Positions 45,401 to 56,370 are shown, numbered from the stretch's first letter. The stretch is DNA of 64,000 nt from Sebastes aleutianus (GCA_916700875.1 CAKAKS010000013.1:13044596-13108595); one strand, 5' to 3'. Made by a program: numbers and translations. The notes: generated by a model from the sequence alone, not told the origin.

Positions 45401-46630
45401 GTGATCAATCAAATGTCTACAGAGGGACACGGCCCAGCAGTTGGTTGTCACAGGTGGTAGTGCATTAGTCAGACTGGAACATTGTGGGTTAATGTTCCAC
45501 AGACATGCTCTAAATGTTATTTATTTTTCTAGATAGGTCGCTCCACCATGGCATCTCACTGACTCTCTCTCTCTGTATGTCTGTTGCTATAGAAACGGGG
45601 AGGAAGAAAGGGACTGATTCATCATAGAGTTCACACTGGAGAGAAACTACACAGCTGTGACCAATGTGGGAAAACTTTCACTTCGAGGAGTACCCTTACA
45701 GTCCACCAACGCATTCACACTGGAGAGAAACCCTACAGCTGTGATGAATGTGGGGCAGCTTTCCTATACCAGAGTAGCCTAAAAAGACATCAACGCATTC
45801 ACACTAGAGAGATACCCTACAGCTGTGATGAATGTGGGGCAGCTTTCTTACAGCAGAGTAACCTAAAAAGACATCAACGCATTCACACTGGAGAGAAACC
45901 CTACAGCTGTTATGAATGTGGGGCAGCTTTTACTACGTCAGGTGACCTGAAAAAGCATCAACGCATTCACACTGGAGAGAAACCGTACAGCTGTGATGAA
46001 TGTGGGGCAGCTTTCACTTCATCAGGTGAGCTGAAAAAGCATCAAGTCATTCACACTGGAGAAAAACCCTACAGCTGTGATCTATGTGGGGCATTTTTCC
46101 GGCGCCAGAGTCACCTAAAAAGCCATCAACGCATCCACACTGGAGAGAAACCCTACAGCTGTAATGAATGTGGGGCAGCTTTTGCTTCATCAGGTGACCT
46201 GAAAAAACATCAACGCATTCACACTGGAGAGAAACCCTACAGCTGTGATGAATGTGGGGCAGCTTTCACTACATCAGGTAACCTGAAAATACATCAACGC
46301 ATTCACACTGGAGAGAAACCTTACAGCTGTGATGAATGTGGGTCAGCTTTCACTAAATCAGGTGACCTGAAAAAGCATCAACGCATTCACACGGGAGAGA
46401 AACCGTACTGGTGTGACCAATGCGGGAAAACTTTTTCTGATGGTAGTGCCCTTAAATCCCACCAACGCATTCACAGTGGAGAGAAACCATACTGGTGTTA
46501 CCAATGTGGGCAAACTTTTTCTTGGAAAAGTTCCCTTAAAACCCACCAACGCATTCACACTGGAGGTGAGATTCTTAATTTACAACCAGCCTGGTTAAGC
46601 TCACAGAGGAGAAACAACCACAAGACTTAG
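33457..46630 (+). CDS. C2H2 zinc-finger protein, gene 3 (join 33457-33569, 36116-36239, 45593-46630)
   Basis: Predicted product of 424 aa with the same three-coding-exon layout as genes 1 and 2. ATG at 33457, donor after 33569, exon 3 ends GATGTTCAG at 36239, array exon from 45593. Phases match and all frames are open. Exon 3 reads DQDQEHVKSKMEED. Its own ATG is in frame but not needed. The last intron is 9.35 kb and packed with LINEs. Exon 1 is split by a 2.24-kb LINE, so the normal 5' leader may be lost or lengthened, and expression is uncertain. An alternative end exists: a GGAG/GTGAGA donor in the last finger linker (about 46565) could splice to an unseen exon. Confidence 0.8.
34579..34620. 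repeat. 42-bp perfect palindrome
   Basis: AGCTAACCCGTTAGCATGTA-G and its exact reverse complement meet with no spacer. Confidence 0.95.
34641..34710. repeat. Five tandem copies of CAGCTGTCTGCTCT
   Basis: Perfect 14-bp minisatellite with an E-box CAGCTG in each unit. Confidence 0.93.
36300..36745. other. Unassigned intronic DNA
   Basis: Not shared with the other units. A 77-78 codon open frame (36482-36731, two frames) has no recognisable domain. GTTGGGAGCCACC at about 36388 might be a transposon or LTR edge; no partner end was found. Confidence 0.4.
36746..37168 (-). pseudogene. LINE reverse transcriptase fragment, 3' part of the host LINE around the L1
   Basis: Minus-strand frame 37168-36854 has RKATGEDKRDPYFLKL, GVIPQVWKTAHVVPVH and DLNNYRPISKLSCLAKVMES. 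It continues with a stop to SGFRAKHSTVTAI before being cut near 36746. The upstream part of the same LINE appears to be at 43600-43936. Endonuclease and palm are absent. Confidence 0.8.
38110..38939 (+). mobile_element. 5'-truncated LINE (L2/I-like 3' end) inserted in the L1
   Basis: Target duplication CCTAAAC at 38103-38109 and 38940-38946. The + strand reads the RT C-terminal region (FYHLKNIARIRG, VHVFIFSRLDYCNGVFTGLP, QLQLIQNAAARVLTKTKK, HISPVLRSLH). Frameshifts and stops follow. The 3' UTR ends in AAATAAAGGTGCC and six CTTGC repeats. Confidence 0.92.
39199..39866. mobile_element. TTAA-target MITE inserted in L1 ORF2
   Basis: Starts TTAAAGCTGAAGTAGGCGAG and ends, read inversely, TTAAAGTGGCAGTAGTCAGT. 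Deleting the insert plus one TTAA joins the L1 codons GAC-TTA-AAC-CGA-TGG in frame. A related copy lies at 50005-50458. Confidence 0.9.
42621..43450 (-). pseudogene. L1 ORF1p (RNA-binding protein) remnant
   Basis: Start MPRNKIQEAS at 43450. A coiled-coil stretch follows (LHEIGRLKVELLSKIEEK, ATEIRNQCEQLRGEF). After frame breaks near 43230 and 43090 comes the RRM-like block (LEARSRIGVMERREDGKHVP, PLLDRAHRTLRG, ARALVVRCHYFQERELLI), then the C-terminal domain (QQAAFNEVCGELRR, YPAELRI, DAKLAMEFVK) ending at 42621. ORF1p normally forms trimers that coat L1 RNA. This copy is broken in at least two places. Confidence 0.82.
43613..43936 (-). pseudogene. LINE fragment upstream of the L1 (same host LINE as 36746-37168)
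   Basis: The minus strand has ARDKAWALARRTDEAAHWLT, LRNKCTSSLRKAKATYHIEL and SSSFTNPSKFWKAF, the linker between endonuclease and reverse transcriptase in fish LINEs. The 5' side is cut at about 43936 in gypsy sequence. Confidence 0.75.
43937..44982 (-). pseudogene. Ty3/gypsy retrotransposon fragment: gag 5' part
   Basis: Start MSSEQPCESGADAPQESNN at 44982. A helical stretch follows (MEQDYSTLRREVWASQFEIS..., 44787-44620), then a capsid-like segment with ELNIDDYL, EIERCLLDLPYALSREKLKL, FVWKTMARSFHVFMETFAP-like residues and ALCQALREEYLPYTD near 44260-44010. Frames are broken by stops. Sequence beyond about 43937 (rest of gag, protease) is absent here, but the complementary part is at 11056-12340. 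Confidence 0.75.
44990..45370. other. No gene seen
   Basis: AT-rich spacer, possibly the gypsy 5' leader, joining the conserved pre-array segment at about 45375. Confidence 0.4.
45593..46630 (+). CDS. Gene 3 zinc-finger array exon, eleven C2H2 fingers
   Basis: The exon is 345 codons plus TAG and uninterrupted. Lead half-finger, then eleven fingers. Helix positions -1,2,3,6 read SSTV, YSSR, QSNR, TGDK, SGEK, RSHS, SGDK, TGNI, KGDK, DSAS and WSST. Fingers 2-9 belong to the YSC-ECG class, the last two to the YWC-QCG class. The linker after finger 2 is degenerate (TREIP instead of TGEKP). All fingers keep the four zinc ligands. After the eleventh finger the protein runs on with a 23-residue tail (...GGEILNLQPAWL...) unrelated to the ends of genes 1 and 2. 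Confidence 0.9.
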   Translation, partial: KRGGRKGLIHHRVHTGEKLHSCDQCGKTFTSRSTLTVHQRIHTGEKPYSCDECGAAFLYQSSLKRHQRIHTREIPYSCDECGAAFLQQSNLKRHQRIHTGEKPYSCYECGAAFTTSGDLKKHQRIHTGEKPYSCDECGAAFTSSGELKKHQVIHTGEKPYSCDLCGAFFRRQSHLKSHQRIHTGEKPYSCNECGAAFASSGDLKKHQRIHTGEKPYSCDECGAAFTTSGNLKIHQRIHTGEKPYSCDECGSAFTKSGDLKKHQRIHTGEKPYWCDQCGKTFSDGSALKSHQRIHSGEKPYWCYQCGQTFSWKSSLKTHQRIHTGGEILNLQPAWLSSQRRNNHKT

Positions 46631-48580
46631 TACCTATCCTCACCATTTGAGCTGTTTAATGAATTATGGGTTAAAGGCCCTGATATCTGGTTCTTCCCAA
46701 AGACTCAGAGAAGCAATGAAGACCAACCAGTAAGACTCAATGAACTGATGATGAGAATCAGAATTAAACTAATTAGTTTAATTTAATTTAAAATGTACAT
46801 TAGATAATATGCTATGTTTAACCAATCATCTGAAAAGATCTGAAGTTTGTTGTACAGGTTGGAGCTCTCAAGCAGAACTGGAGAAACAATATGAATATAA
46901 GTAGGTTTTATGACCTCCTCCTCCTCAGTTTATGACCTGCACTGCATTCCTTTGGGTGGCTCACACACAGTCACATAAACAGAGACACATCCAAGCTGTG
47001 AAGAAGATGAAATGAAACTGACATTTAATGCAAATTAACATGTACTTAAATTGAACTGCTGAGCTAACATATTTTTTAATAACAGAAAGTTTGTTTAACA
47101 TGTACATGTTTGGGACAAAAAGGAAACTGAAATAAGTGGGAGCCTGCAGAGAGATGCACAGCTGGTCTCTAATCCCTCCCTCTGTTCATCTGTGGACCCT
47201 TCATTTCTTAGATTAAACATTCCTGTTAGAGGTCAAATCCACATTTCTGATACTGAACTGGTTTAGTTTATCTATGTCATTTATTTTCAATTTATGACTG
47301 AAATACTCATGCTAATAAACAAACACATTTTCACAAATTAAGCCCAAACAAGTTACACTGACTAAAGAGTGTAGATCAAAACCTTCCCTTTATATTAATC
47401 ACTTGGTTAGATCTTGCCAGCCTACAGACATGTTATTTCTATATATGCATATTATAGGTCCCCGGAGATTTAAAATAGAAATTCGGGTGTACACTAATAC
47501 CTCAGTTAGTCCTATATTTTGAATATATGTTTTTAATCTACTTAAAGTGTATTACACCTTTTAACATTGTTTGTGAACCATACACAAATCGACCCCTTTT
47601 TACTGTTACATGTGAGTACATGTGTTTTATGTTGTCTTAGTTGAATTCTAACTGTCATGTTGGTAACTTGTATCTCCCTGAGGCCCAGTCTCAGAGACGT
47701 GTCCGCTTCATGGGAAGCTTCACCCCTACCCTTTTCCCTCTTGCTCTCCTCTAGACAGATCTGTGCCACATGTTGAGATCAATCATATCCTTTCATTTAC
47801 TGTGTAATTAGTGCACATATACTGTATATCTACAAATATAGGCCTGTCTGTTGTAGTGTTTGTAAGTCTACATGTTATGATAACAAGGTTTATCTATGTT
47901 GTGTAATTGGTTAATTCATTTTAATTCAGTTGATCAGGTTTTATTCAGTGGTTTATATCATAGAGATGTTTGGTACCGTTCTTCAGCAGATGTAGCCCAG
48001 ATGTCAAATAGGGAAGAATTAATCATGTAAAACAAATTAATTAGTATCAATCCTGCAGAAGAAGTTTAATTGAAAGATTAAATATAAAAAAACATGGGAG
48101 GAGTGCTGTATCCCGCCAACTGAACGCTGCACCCCTTCCTCAGATGTTAAGAAGAAGAAGTCAACAGAGTCTCTGTGTCTGCCTGTGTTTCTCTGCTCTA
48201 CATGAACTCTGATGCCCGCCGACCTGAGGAAGGGAGGGAAAGAGGGCCGCTCACCCGTCCTGAGGTCCGAATGCCTGCTGTGGGCTCAACACCTCACAAC
48301 ATGCTGAGATTGGCATTCAGCCGTCCTGAAAAAAGAACCTGAAAAGGCCTCTTCTACACCTTCTTACATGCTACAACTATGACTAAATAACTCTGAATCC
48401 TGCAAGCCAGATCATCTCTCTCACTGCTCTGCTTCTCTGCCCTGATTGCTGACCCGTCAGCTGCTGAGACCTGAAGTTTGCATCCACGCAATGTGCTGAA
48501 TACTTGGTTCCAGCCACTATGAAGAAAAGAGACTTTAAAAAGAAAAGACTTTAAATAGAGGACATTTTGAACTGGCAGTG
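46631..48580. other. 3' flank of gene 3, no gene seen
   Basis: About 1.95 kb without a supported open frame, repeat ends or RNA gene. It does not match the 3' flanks of genes 1 and 2. Confidence 0.5.
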
Positions 48581-48919
48581 ATGCCAGGAGACCCTTCCAG
48601 CTACGAGAGGCGGGGTTCTAGAAGTGGCTCAGAGACCCGCTCCACCAGAGAGATAGAGAGAGAGAGATGGAGACAGAGGAAAACGATTCATGCCAAGTTG
48701 CACCAAGGGAACATGTCCGCCGACAACATCCAGAAATGTCAGAGAGATGGAGAAGGACAGAAACGACTCAAGCCGAGTTCGCCCCGTGGGATCCAACAGA
48801 TCCAGAATGCAGAGGTCCAGACAGAACCTGTTACCACTCCTGGTAACCAGAACAACCTCCCATCTGCACATCAGAAAACGTCAGGTGATGAATACATTTT
48901 CAGATGTGAAAGAGTTTGA
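48581..48919 (+). other. Unassigned open frame, 112 codons
   Basis: The frame starts ATG at 48581 and is Arg/Glu/Ser-rich (TREIERERWRQRK) with no recognised domain or homologous copy in the window. An alternative frame is open over the same stretch. A CAG/GTGATG at about 48880 could be a splice donor. It may be an exon, a gag-like transposon piece or chance; not a confident gene. Confidence 0.25.
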
Positions 48920-48929
48920 TGATTAGGCT

Positions 48930-49840
48930 ACTAAACAAATTTAGAGTCAATTAATAAATAAGGTTTAAGAAATTGGTAGTTAATATCAGATATAAGAACA
49001 ATTGAGAAATTCATCAATAAGCTTTAACCCTAAATTAGTCTCATCCCTAAATTTAGAATATTAAACTGCTTCACAATCTTCCCTGGTGCTTCTTAAACTC
49101 TCAACTGCTGAACGGTGCATTAATACCTAAAACTAGATTTAATTGTTGCGCCTCAACGTCAAGCGACAAATATAATACAGAGATATCAGTCACTGAATTG
49201 ACCTGGTAACATTTGATTTGTCTCTATTCATAAATGTTCATCGTTGTATTTACTGTATTCCTCCATTCATCCTTTATCATTCTATTCCTTTTTCCTTTTA
49301 TTTTACCATTTAGTCACTTATTTTCTGTTAGTAGTTTAGTCACGTAGTAAGTTAAATAAACATTTAATTTATAAAGAACTTGGTTATTTGATGTGTGTGT
49401 ATATAAAACAACTCAAATCACTGTACACTATGCTTAAGAACTCTGTAGTATCCCTGAGATTATGAAAATCAAGTTTTGAGGTCTTCCCTGTTGTTCTAAA
49501 ATTGGGTGGCGTCCTAAATTGAATAATTTAATTGAATATAAGGTTACATTCTGATGTTACAACTGATTGTGTATTACAGCTGAAGCTGAGTGCCATCACT
49601 CTCCTTCACCTTTTGCAACAATTCAAAGGTTTATGATTCATAATTTTGATTTATTAATGATAGATACATATTTTTAAGATTAATTAATTAATTAACGATT
49701 AATCTGCTCCATGCAATAAGGCTACACACCCCAGCCATAGATATGGTCAAAAGCACCAAAAAGAGAGTATGTGAGCCTTGAGTTTAGAATGATTGTTACA
49801 GATCTATTCCCATTATTGTTTTTGTCGGCTTCCGGTTAAT
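48930..49840. other. No gene seen
   Basis: AT-rich. A trace of the unit 1/2 3' flank (CCAGCCATAGATATGGTCAAAAG) occurs at about 49733. Confidence 0.45.
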
Positions 49841-50004
49841 CGGTTCCACGAAGCAAATTCAACATAGTTCAAGCTCAGCTACCATGGCAACTGAGGCTGG
49901 GACACTAACCTAACAGGCTAATTGTCAGGCTAAGAGTTCCTGTAACACTGACCCGACAGGAAAGCAATGATTTTACCTCTGATGTTGTATTATTTGACAA
50001 TATT

Positions 50005-50458
50005 AAAGTGGCAGTAGGCAGAATAGTTTTTGCATCATTGGGAAAAAATTCCATAATAAGCTTTCAGCATATTGTAATTCAGGTGTACTGAGAGAAAACT
50101 AGACATCTGCACCTCATGGCTCTGTTTTCAGGCCGTGACGGGATACTTTGGCCAATCACAGGTCATTTCAGAGAGAGAGCGTTCCTATTGGCTGTTCACT
50201 CAATGAGGCAGCTGTCAATCACTCGCAAAGTCCGACCAAGCGGTCAAACTAGGCAGCGCTGATCAAATATGAATCAATATTATGTTACTGTAATACCTAT
50301 TTTTCTCAAATGTTTTCAGAAACATCTTGTAGTGAACTGTTTAGCTGTAAAATTAGAAAGTTTGCTCCGGCTGGTGGGCGGTGCTTGGTATTTCATCTGA
50401 TCTCAACATGGCAGCCGGGTCGCAAACTTTCTCATTTTATAGCTAAACAGTACACTAA
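50005..50458. mobile_element. TTAA-type MITE, relative of 39199-39866
   Basis: Begins TTAAAGTGGCAGTAGGCAGA and shares the GTGATTGGTCAAAG-like, CAATCACTCGCAAA and AATATGAATCA blocks with the L1-borne copy. The right end is not complete where copy B of the segmental duplicate starts. Confidence 0.75.
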
Positions 50459-51395
50459 GGCCCAAATCCAGGCCGGTCCCTACACCCTCCCACTCTGTGA
50501 CGGAGAGAACTCTGTTTATAATCACACTCACAGCTCAATGAAGCTCCTTCTTTAAGGTGGAGGGTATCAAAACAGCAGCTAGCTTTGGGACCAACTTCCC
50601 TTTCTCCAGCAAGGAAACTATAAATAAATATCAGAATCAGCAATACTTTACTGATCCCCGGGGGGAAATTGAGTTACGTTTTGCTCACAATCTAGAATAG
50701 AAATATACAGTATATATAAACATAGAGAAATCATAAGAAAATATACATAAGAAATATGTATAATAACAGTGCAAATAATGCTGAAAAATAGGATCGATCA
50801 ATAAGTGTGTAAAAATGCAAGAATAGTATAAATAAATACGAATATTAATTTAAATGTATAAATAAAAGCAGTGTTATTGCCAGAATAAACCAGATTATTA
50901 CACAGCTGAATTATTGCACTAAATTATTGTACTGATAAGTCAGTATTGCACAGTTGAAGATATAATAAATTATGGGGTTATAACTGCTGATAGGGGTAAA
51001 AAATATATGTTGTATATATATATATGTACAGTATGTATAAATACACAACACTTTACAGTCAAATCAACGTGTCTACCGTTTTCTAGACTAGACATTTGAT
51101 CCTAAATACAATCTATTAACTTTAAGTTGATAACGTTTGTATGACCTTAAAGTACAATGAATTAAATACCTCTTAGTTTGAGCAGTTTACAGTAAATGTT
51201 TGTGCTGGTAGTCACACAGAACTGACATTAGAGCGTGTTCCATGACGAACACTAAACAGCGTTGCACGTCGTCAGTAAGGGCAGCTGGTTAAGTCGGCAT
51301 CGATGCAGGCTCGCTGTTGGAGGGTTTTATAACCCACTTCCACTCCCCGCTTACTGGTTTGGGATTGCACTTAATATTGCGAACCCTCAATGCCA
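50455..51395. repeat. Segmental duplicate, copy B (partner 850-3585)
   Basis: Carries the empty sites for the TTAA element (50552-50555) and for the solo LTR (50936-50942) present in copy A. It lies upstream of gene 4. Confidence 0.88.
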
Positions 51396-51449
51396 ACATG
51401 CAAACAGAGTGGGTAAGGAGAGGGTGTAGGGGGTGGATTGGAATTTGGC

Positions 51450-51735
51450 CTAGATTATCCATCCATCCATCAATTATCTGTAACCACTTATCCTATTCAG
51501 GGTCGCCGGGGGGGCTGGAGCCAATCCCAGCTGACATTGGCCGAAGGCGGGGTACACCCCGGACAGGTCGCCAAACTATCTCAGGGCTGACACAGAGAGA
51601 CAGACGCTCACGCTCATATTAACTCACATTCGACCCGCGGCCCATTTGCTGCATGTCATCCCCTCTCTCTCCCACTTTCAATACTGTCTCTGTCACTATC
51701 CAATAAAGGCATGAAAAGCTCATAAAAAAAAATCT
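51450..51735 (+). repeat. Common teleost interspersed repeat with SINE-like 3' tail
   Basis: The first part (ATCCATCCATCAATTATCTG, GGCTGGAGCCAATCCCAGCT) is a repeat widespread in fish genomes. From about 51640 it continues as GCTGCATGTCATCCCCTCTC...CAATAAAGGCATGAAAA, similar to the body and tail of the SINE at 13107-13315. Confidence 0.6.
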
Positions 51736-51739
51736 TTAA

Positions 51740-52745
51740 AGGAGTGTCCACTGTACTTCAAAGTTTACTGAGTACCTACATTTAGCTGGGCAAAAAGATA
51801 CCATTTCAAGTAATACAAATATTAATACAAAATTTGTGATTAGTCTGTATTTCATTTAACAAAACTTATCTGAACTGTCATTTTTGTTTTATATCATAAT
51901 CTTATGAGTGTCAGGGTACTGTAATTGAATAGCTAACTTGCATCTTTATGTCCTGAAATCAACTGTATTTCTTCCTGGTTGATGCATTATTTTTGGTTTC
52001 ATGATCAAGCAGCACCATCTGTAACTAAACAGAGAAAAAGAGAGATTGTCTGAGTGTTAGATGTTTGTTCATCACATATAAACAAAGCATTATGATTAGA
52101 AAACTATTTTCTTTAGCTCTTGCTTCTTGTTGAAGCTACTGTCAGTGGTTTGATGCAACAGAACTAACTCAACTGAAAACAGTTGATAATGTGAAAAATG
52201 CTTAAAGGGAAATGTGATATTAAAGTACTAGTTTATAATAACTACCTAATAATTGATTGAATCCCACCATATTGAAGGACAGACCAGTGATCCAGGAACC
52301 GGAAACAGTAATGTTAACGTATTTAACAGTTTTTCACCAAAAGAAAATAAAAAAACGTAACGTTAACTTAACGTTAATCCTCATAGATCATAAACGTTTG
52401 AATTTAAAATGACTTGTTGTAATCAGTTGAGAAATGTACACGTTATAGTGCTTTTTATCCAGAAAACGGCAGCTCCCCGTTCACTTGTATTTGTTTACAG
52501 GCCAGTCTTGCCCGGTCCAATATGGTGCCCACGTTGACGTACGATCCAGGAGTCAATGCGGCGTCTACGGATATATTGGTACCTTCAAATGAAACATACA
52601 TGCATTTACTGCATTTGCATAATGCAGTAAATGCAAAGGCATGATGACAGAGGTAAAAGATGAGGCCGTTGGGAATATCAACATTTTCCTCAGACTTGTT
52701 ATAAAATTACAAAGAAAAACAATATACGGCTAAAATTACAATATA
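51740..52745. other. No gene seen
   Basis: About 1 kb of AT-rich DNA with only short frames and no repeat ends recognised. Confidence 0.5.
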
Positions 52746-53443
52746 TTAAAGGTACTATTTGTAACTTTCAGAAATGCTTGTTAACAGCGACACCTGTGGC
52801 CATTAAGTCAACTAAAGTCAGCGTCGGGCTCGCGCTTGCTCGCTCTACATAGACATGAACGAGCATCGCTCAAAACAGTGAGGCGACACACGTCAGCTAA
52901 AACCACAATATCACTCTATATTTCAGCTGCTTGGCAGTAATGTTAGCTGCCCAGACGAAGGTCTCTCCATGAATCAATGCTGATCCTAGTGTTGGCTTTT
53001 CCTGCTTCACCCCGGAGGCTGAAGCAGGAAAAGCGGGTCGGTGCCGGGGCTGAAGCAGGAAGAGAAACGTTATCGTCTCCCGACTGCGCCTGCAGGGAGA
53101 CACCGGCACCCGGTCGGAGACGATAACGTTTCTCGCTGCGGAGCCCCGTCACTTCACAAGTCACGGAAAACCTCTGTTGGTCTGGAGGAGCTGCAGCATT
53201 TATTTCTGTACAAACATCCACTGTACATTTACTAGATATTCTCAGAGCTAAACTAACTCTTCTGCACTGTGGAGTGTGCGCGCGCATGCACGTCTAGAGA
53301 TGGTGTGAGACAGCGAGAACGCGCGTGGTGTGTGAGTGAAGGCAAGCAGGCAGAGGAGCAGAGAATCGGGCCACACGCGAGCGCGCGTGGGATCCCGACC
53401 CGGTAGATTTATACGTGTAAAAAGTTACAAACAGTCCTTTTAA
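52746..53443. mobile_element. TTAA-target element, copy 2
   Basis: TTAAAGGTACTATTTGTAAC at the left and its inverse at the right. Full-length relative of 948-1640, with a GC-rich hairpin-forming centre (52990-53130). Confidence 0.88.
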
Positions 53444-53724
53444 CTTATTATTATTACTATTTTCTTTTTTTAATTGTTATCAAAAATATACATACAAAAA
53501 GGCACTGTCAATTATCATAACAGTAAGAAAAACATTTTTAGGTTGAGCATGGGCAAAAACATATATCAAAGATAACATTAAAAGTGAATAAAAATAAAGT
53601 AAAACTGGTCAAGGAACAAGTAATAAAAAATAATAATGATAATAAATAAATGAATAAAAAAGGAAAAAAAAGAAAACAGGGCTCTGCTCAAATTAATTTG
53701 TACATATCAAATAAAGAGAATAAT

Positions 53725-54234
53725 TTAAAGGGACTGTTTGTAACTTCTTACACGTATAAATCACCCGGGTTGGTGTCCCATGTGTGTGCGCATATTCGCG
53801 CTCGCGTGTGGCTGCGCAGTTCAGACTCCAATACAAACTACACGGAAGCACCAAAACCCCAAAGTTCTATCTAGTGAAGCTCGTCTTGCAAAAAAGTGTT
53901 GGCCGCCTTCGGAGGACGCGGGGGAGACTGTAGCTTTGGTCTCCAGGACCGGAGTCTCTGCTGTACTCTGCTCCTCTGCCTGCTTGCCTTCACTCAGCTT
54001 GCTCCATTCTCACGTACACTACACACTGCAGAAGAGTTAGTTTAGCTCTGAGAATGTGCAGTGGACGTTTGTGCAGAAATAACTGCTGCAGCTCCTCCAG
54101 ACCAACAGTGGTTTCTGTGTCTTGTGAAGTGACGGGTCTCCGCAGTGAGACACGTTATCATCTCCGACCGGGTGCTGGTGACTCCCTCTGGCCGCGGTCG
54201 GGAGGCTGAGGCAGGAAAAACCAACACTAGGATG
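53725..54234. mobile_element. TTAA-target element, copy 3, inverted and truncated
   Basis: Begins TTAAAGGGACTGTTTGTAAC in the opposite orientation to copies 1, 2 and 4. It stops at the AACACTAGGAT segment, about 160 bp short. Confidence 0.82.
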
Positions 54235-54422
54235 GCGGTCCAATTTGGTATCTTTGCTGTGAATCGGAATTTGGATTTTGTTATCAATATTTTACTGTTA
54301 TTAAGTAATTTTTTTTATACATAAATGCAGAGACCTCAAAACTAAACCCTGTCTGACTAGTATGAAGAATGAGCTAAAGTTGCTTAGTAAATCATTGTCG
54401 ATTATGACTGACAAAAAAGCTG

Positions 54423-55059
54423 TTAAAGGGACTGTTTGTGAGAATCAGAAATGCTTGTTAACAGCGACACCTGTGGTCGTTAAGTCAACGAAAGTCAGCA
54501 TCGTGCTTGCGCTTGCTCGCTCTAAATAGACATGAACGAGCATTGCTCAAAACAGTGAGGCGACACATGTCAGCTAAAACCCCAATATCACTCTATATTT
54601 CACCTGCTTGGCAGTAATGTTAGCTGACCAGACGAAGGTCTCTCCATGAATCAATGCTGATCCTAGTGTTGGCTTTTCCTGCCTCAGCCTCCCGACCGCG
54701 GCTGGAGGGGAACAGGGGAGACACCGGAGTTTTTGTCGGAGACGATAACGTTTCTCGCTGCGGAGCCCCGTCACTTCACAAGACACGGAAAACCTATGTT
54801 GGTCTGGAGGAGCACAGAGTACAGCAGAGACTCCGGTCCTGGAGACCAAAGCTACGGTCTCCCCCGCGTCCTCCGACCGCAGCCAACACTGTTTTGCAAG
54901 ATGGGCTTCACTAGATATAACTTTGCGGTTTTGGTGCTTCCGCTTAGTTTGTGTTGGAGTCTGAACAGTGTAGCCACAAATGAGCGTGCATATGCGAACG
55001 CGCATGGGACACCGCCCCGGGGATTTATACGTGTAAGAAGTAACAAACAGTCCCTTTAA
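54423..55059. mobile_element. TTAA-target element, copy 4
   Basis: TTAAAGGGACTGTTTGTGAG to AACAAACAGTCCCTTTAA. The 164-codon minus-strand open frame through it is not conserved in the other copies, so no protein is called. Confidence 0.88.
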
Positions 55060-55079
55060 AATTAACATTGTATATAGTT

Positions 55080-56130
55080 TTTATCAGTTTTGCCGAAATG
55101 GGTAAGGAGGAAGCCGGGTAAATGATCCTGGACAAACTGTCCATCTTGGATAGCAGTACTCTCCCAAAAAGTGTGATATCCCTCTGCAGCCATCTGTTCA
55201 AAATTGACTTACATTTTCTATATTATTACAAATATTCTTATTTTCAGTTATTACTCTGTCCCTAGAAATAACAATCCCCAAATATTCGCATCTTACTTAA
55301 TTTTTATACCACATAATGACTGCAGGGGGCACTCATGTAACGTCATCATTTCACATTAATCCAAATTCAACTGTTGGCCCGATGCCTTAGAAAAAAAGAT
55401 TAATAGACTGTAAAGCTAAGGGAATTTTATTTTCATTTTTTTTAAATAAAGTTGTGTCGTCTGCAAACTGACTTATTATTAATTGTTTTCCCATCACATT
55501 TAACCCTTCAATATGATTGTTCTTGATTAATATAGACAACTTCTCTGCAACCAATATAAACAGAAGTGGTGAGCTGCTACATCCTTGACGGATTCCCCTC
55601 TCAGTCTCAAATCTTGAACAAGTGCCATGTCCTAGAGCAACGGAGCTATTAATTCCATTATATAGCATCCCTATTACATTAGTAAATTTTTCTCCAAATC
55701 CAAAGTATCGAAAAGTTTCCAATATAAAAGGGTGTTCGACAGAGTCAAACGCATTGTAAAATCTAAAAATAAAAAATAAAACACTTTCTTGGATGATATC
55801 ACTATAATCAAGCAAATCTAATACAAATCGTATGTTGTTATGAATGGACCTTCCTTTAAAAAATCCTGATTGTGTTTCGCTAATTATGGATGAAATACCT
55901 GTCTTCAGTCTAGCAGCAATAACCCCGGATAATATTTTATAATCAGTATAAAGCAAAGTGATTGGTCTCAAATTATCTAACATTCGTTTGTCTTTCCCAG
56001 CTTTAGGGATCAGGGTAATTAACCTTTGTTTCATGCTTGCCATCAGTTCTTCCTTCTCTATACATTCCTTTAAAGCATTAAGTAATAGGTTTCTTAAGTC
56101 TTTCCAAAAGAACTGATAGAACACGGTAAC
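55080..56130 (-). pseudogene. L1-type LINE reverse transcriptase fragment upstream of gene 4
   Basis: Open minus-strand frame 56124-55387 with MKQRLITLIPKAGKDKRMLD, LRPITLLYTDYKILS, TQSGFFKGRSIHNNIRFVLD, IRQGCSSSPLLFILVAEKLS and the catalytic box SQFADDTTLF. Remnants continue to about 55080. No endonuclease, no C-terminus. It is a different L1-type family from the 37-43.6 kb element, whose box is YVDD. Confidence 0.87.
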
Positions 56131-56164
56131 ACGACCCCATTTGAAGGCACCTTATGTCTATATA

Positions 56165-56370
56165 CCGTATATTATAGTGTACCTGTTGTTTCCCTCCTGA
56201 CCTCCAGGTGGCGACTTTCTTTCACTTTAAACTGAAAAACCAGACCGGAAGTACTTGTAACCGGAAGTGTGGTTGTCTTGTTGTGATCTCGGGCTGTTGC
56301 TTCGTTAGCTGACGAGCAGATTTGTCCGTTTCGAGGCGGCAGAGCTGCAGGTGAACCCGCACACACTCAG
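56165..56370 (+). promoter_or_regulatory. Gene 4 promoter and non-coding exon 1
   Basis: ETS-type ACCGGAAGT at 56244-56252 and 56260-56268. The palindrome is altered as in gene 3 (AAACTG). Exon 1 lacks a short segment (GGCGGCGGGATAG) found in gene 2 and ends CACACACTCAG at 56370 before GTAAAC. Confidence 0.74.

Noticed and set aside
54574..55068. 164-codon minus-strand frame
   Set aside because: It spans a TTAA element end to end and is not conserved in the three sister copies.
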